Below, piece by piece: positions 62,210-64,000 of a stretch of DNA of 64,000 nucleotides. This DNA is from Opitutales bacterium (lineage in GTDB: Bacteria; Verrucomicrobiota; Verrucomicrobiia; Opitutales; UBA953). Position numbers and translations under genes: made by a program. How positions within the stretch are numbered: the first letter of the stretch is position 1; each line of letters opens with the position of its first letter. The notes below the pieces were generated by a model, which searched no databases, had not been told where the DNA came from, and saw nothing but the letters and a program-made list of their open reading frames with translations. Where the stretch lies: contig JANRFG010000018.1 in NCBI GenBank assembly GCA_030725715.1, positions 86,599 through 150,598 on the forward strand, written 5' to 3'.

Positions 62210-63525
62210 GCCGAGGCCGCGTCCGCCTTCCGTTCCTGCGCGTCGACCACCGCGGTCGTGACGAGGTCCGAGCCGACGTTTGTCATCGAACGAGCCATGT
62301 CGAGGACCCGGTCAACGCCGAGCACGATGCCGATGCCCTCGGCCGGGATACCGAAAGTCACCAGCAGGCCGGCGATGAGCGGGAGAGAACCGCCCGGAAT
62401 GCCCGCGACGGCCACGGCGCTGAGGACCGAGAGGAAGAGCAAGGTCAGCTGCTGGCCGATGGACAGGTCCACGCCGAAGACCTGCGCGACGAAGAGGACG
62501 ACGCAGCCTTCGTAAAGGGCGGTGCCGCTCAGGTTCATGGTCGTGCCCAGCGGCAGGACGAAGCCGGCCACGCTCGGCTTGAGGCCGAGAGTCTCCTTGG
62601 AACACTCCAAGGCGGCCGGGAGCGTCGCATTACTGGAACTCGTCGAGAAGGCGGTCACGAGCACGCCGCGGATATCACGGAAGAACGCCAGCGGCTTCCG
62701 ATCGGTCCAGAGGCGCAGCCAGAGCGACATCGTGCCGAAAAGATGGAGGAGCATCACAGCCAGACAGCCGAGGGCGAAGACCCCGAGGGCGATCAGGATA
62801 TCCAAGCCGACCTTGACGATGACGCCGTAGATCATGAGCGGCACGGCGTAGGGGGCGAGCCGCAGGGCGAGCCGGACGATGCCCGTCATGAGCTCCGCGA
62901 CGAGATCCAGGGCCGAGAGCAGCTGCTGACGCTTGGCCTCGGCGAGCTGGGTGCCGACGACGCCGACGAGCAACGCGAAGAGGATGAGCGGCAGGATGTC
63001 GCCGATCGTGCCGTTGGTATGGCCGACGACGGCCCCGAAGAGGTTCTTCGGCATGAACATCTCCACGATGCCGGCCAAGGACAGCGATGGGGTAGCCGAA
63101 GAGACGGCCATGTGCTTCTGCGCGGCGCCGCCGAACTCCTGCATGAGCATGGCCTTCGCGCCCGCGTCGAGATGGTCGCCGGGGCGGAGCATGTTCATCA
63201 TCAGCAACCCCAGGCCGACGGCGATGGCCATGTTGAGGAAGAAGAGCGCGAACGTCCGACCGGCGAGCGGACCGAGCCGGTCGAGACGGCCGAGCTGCGC
63301 GACGCCGGCAGCGAGGGAGGCGAACACCAGCGGGATCACCACGAAGAACAGCAGACGGAGGAAGACCTGTCCCAGCGGGTCGAAGACATTCGTCGAGGCC
63401 TTCCGCATGAACTCCAGCGATGCCGGCGAATACTGTCCGAGCCCGAGGGTGGCCAGGCCGGCGACGACACCGAAGAGCAGTCCGTAGAGGATACGGTTAG
63501 CGAGGGAACGGTTGGTTTCGGCCAT
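62206..63525 (-). CDS. Dicarboxylate/amino acid:cation symporter (DAACS family)
   Basis: A 439-residue secondary transporter of the GltP/DctA fold. The serine-rich hairpin is FSTSSSNATLPAALECSKETLGLKPSVAGFVLPLGTTMNLSGTALYEGCVVLFVAQVFGVDLS, followed by LPLIAGLLVTFGIPAEGIGIVLGVDRVLDMARSMTNVGSDLVTTAVVDAQE, both hallmark regions. Early helices are KASTNVFDPLGQVFLRLLFFVVIPLVFASLAAGVAQLG. Family members carry glutamate, aspartate or C4 dicarboxylates with Na+ or H+; which one here is unknown. The 3' end overlaps the EamA gene by four bases. Confidence 0.93.
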   Translation of the reverse strand: MAETNRSLANRILYGLLFGVVAGLATLGLGQYSPASLEFMRKASTNVFDPLGQVFLRLLFFVVIPLVFASLAAGVAQLGRLDRLGPLAGRTFALFFLNMAIAVGLGLLMMNMLRPGDHLDAGAKAMLMQEFGGAAQKHMAVSSATPSLSLAGIVEMFMPKNLFGAVVGHTNGTIGDILPLILFALLVGVVGTQLAEAKRQQLLSALDLVAELMTGIVRLALRLAPYAVPLMIYGVIVKVGLDILIALGVFALGCLAVMLLHLFGTMSLWLRLWTDRKPLAFFRDIRGVLVTAFSTSSSNATLPAALECSKETLGLKPSVAGFVLPLGTTMNLSGTALYEGCVVLFVAQVFGVDLSIGQQLTLLFLSVLSAVAVAGIPGGSLPLIAGLLVTFGIPAEGIGIVLGVDRVLDMARSMTNVGSDLVTTAVVDAQERKADAASA

Positions 63526-63589
63526 GGGGGTTAGGGATATCTTTAGGAGCGACTGCGCTTGGCTTCCACTTTAAACCCAGCGCACCCCT

Positions 63590-64000
63590 ATGAACGCCCT
63601 GCCCTTCCTGCTCGTCGGCTGCCTGAGCCTCGGCGCCGCCGAAGTCATCCCGCCCACGCCGAAACAGACCATGCCCGTCGCCTCGGCGGAAGAGACCTTG
63701 GGCTGGAAGCAACTCTTCGACGGCAAGACCCTCAAGGGTTGGACCGGCGACCCCGTCTACTGGCGCTGCGTGGAGGGCGTGGTCGTCGGCGAGATCACCC
63801 CGGAGACCATCGTGAAGCGCAATACCTTCCTCATCTGGGAAGGCTCGCTCCCCGGGGACTTCGAGCTGAAGGGCGAGTATCGTATCTCCGAGCGTGGCAA
63901 CAGCGGCATCAACTACCACAGCGCCGACGTCGCGGGGCTGACCTACGCCCTGACCGGCCCGCAGGCCGACATCGACGGCCAGAACCGCCACACCGGCCAG
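63590..64000 (+). CDS. DUF1080 (3-keto-disaccharide hydrolase) protein, partial
   Basis: 137 codons from the ATG at 63590 to the window end, so the C-terminus is missing. A short signal sequence (MNALPFLLVGCLSLGAAEVIPP) is followed by the DUF1080 start GWKQLFDGKTLKGWTGDPVYWRCVEGVVVGEITPETIVKRNTFLIWEGSLPGDFELKGEYRISERGNSGINYHSADV. The pattern LFDGKTLKGW is the family hallmark. It is the second DUF1080 domain in the window; the other is the N-terminus of the giant protein. DUF1080 proteins act on keto-sugars and are abundant in Verrucomicrobia and Planctomycetes. Confidence 0.85.
   Translation, partial: MNALPFLLVGCLSLGAAEVIPPTPKQTMPVASAEETLGWKQLFDGKTLKGWTGDPVYWRCVEGVVVGEITPETIVKRNTFLIWEGSLPGDFELKGEYRISERGNSGINYHSADVAGLTYALTGPQADIDGQNRHTGQ

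Overview
The window is one continuous piece of a GC-rich, gene-dense bacterial chromosome. No intergenic gap exceeds about 250 bases, and I see no prophage, insertion sequence, CRISPR array or rRNA. The gene content points to the PVC group, most probably Verrucomicrobiota (Opitutae-like). The markers are a giant secreted DUF1080/PVC-dehydrogenase/HEAT/LamG/haem-c protein plus a second DUF1080 protein, a LpxB lipid A gene (so a Gram-negative envelope), a GcvP of GcvPA-GcvPB type in one chain, the carboxynorspermidine route to polyamines, and OleC/OleD. The lineage is an inference from content; no 16S rRNA is present.

Layout. 1-5.1 kb (minus): start of ftsH, tilS, serS, a zinc-ribbon membrane protein, ndk, ispF, with tRNA-Cys on plus. 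5.1-11.9 kb (minus): a nearly complete arginine operon argC-argJ-argB-argD-argF-argG, lacking argH. 12-15.1 kb (minus): rplM-rpsI, an outer-membrane barrel protein and icd. 15.2-17.7 kb: a divergent pair, a tandem ribbon-helix-helix protein with a lysine-rich tail and a P1B-4 type metal-exporting ATPase. 17.8-22.4 kb: rodA-rng (minus) and rny (plus). 22.6-28.1 kb (plus): an Arg-rich RGG-like protein, murA, ruvB, proB-proA, tRNA-Asp. 28.3-31.4 kb (plus): carboxynorspermidine dehydrogenase/decarboxylase and a coiled-coil membrane protein. 31.4-39.1 kb (minus): solo vsr, a porin, a Gfo/Idh/MocA oxidoreductase-lpxB-SDR operon, and clpB. 39.3-45.4 kb (plus): SirB1-like protein, aroE, prepilin peptidase, a small lipoprotein, oleC-oleD and a hotdog thioesterase. 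45.6-55.1 kb: nth, gcvP (plus), MFS transporter, metF, DUF983 protein, a DUF5009/HGSNAT-like acyltransferase and argS. 55.2-64 kb: the giant PVC cytochrome protein, sufT-hemW-EamA (plus), a dicarboxylate/amino-acid:cation symporter, and a partial DUF1080 gene.

How the genes work together. Most are housekeeping genes in short, tightly overlapped operons (ATGA or TGATG junctions), separated by strong GC hairpins. Arginine, proline, one-carbon/glycine, isoprenoid, lipid A and peptidoglycan functions are all represented. The most unusual signals are small or non-coding: a REPIN-like GTAG-headed double palindrome (about 52.07-52.14 kb), a near-perfect 24-bp AT-rich palindrome immediately before metF, a three-copy 12-bp G-rich tandem repeat with G-quadruplex potential, a 45-bp intergenic repeat beside nth, and the tandem RHH protein whose histone-like tail carries its own in-frame ribosome-binding site and start. 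I did not find a single multi-gene system that is clearly new to science. The REPIN, the RHH/ATPase divergon and the metF operator are the best leads.
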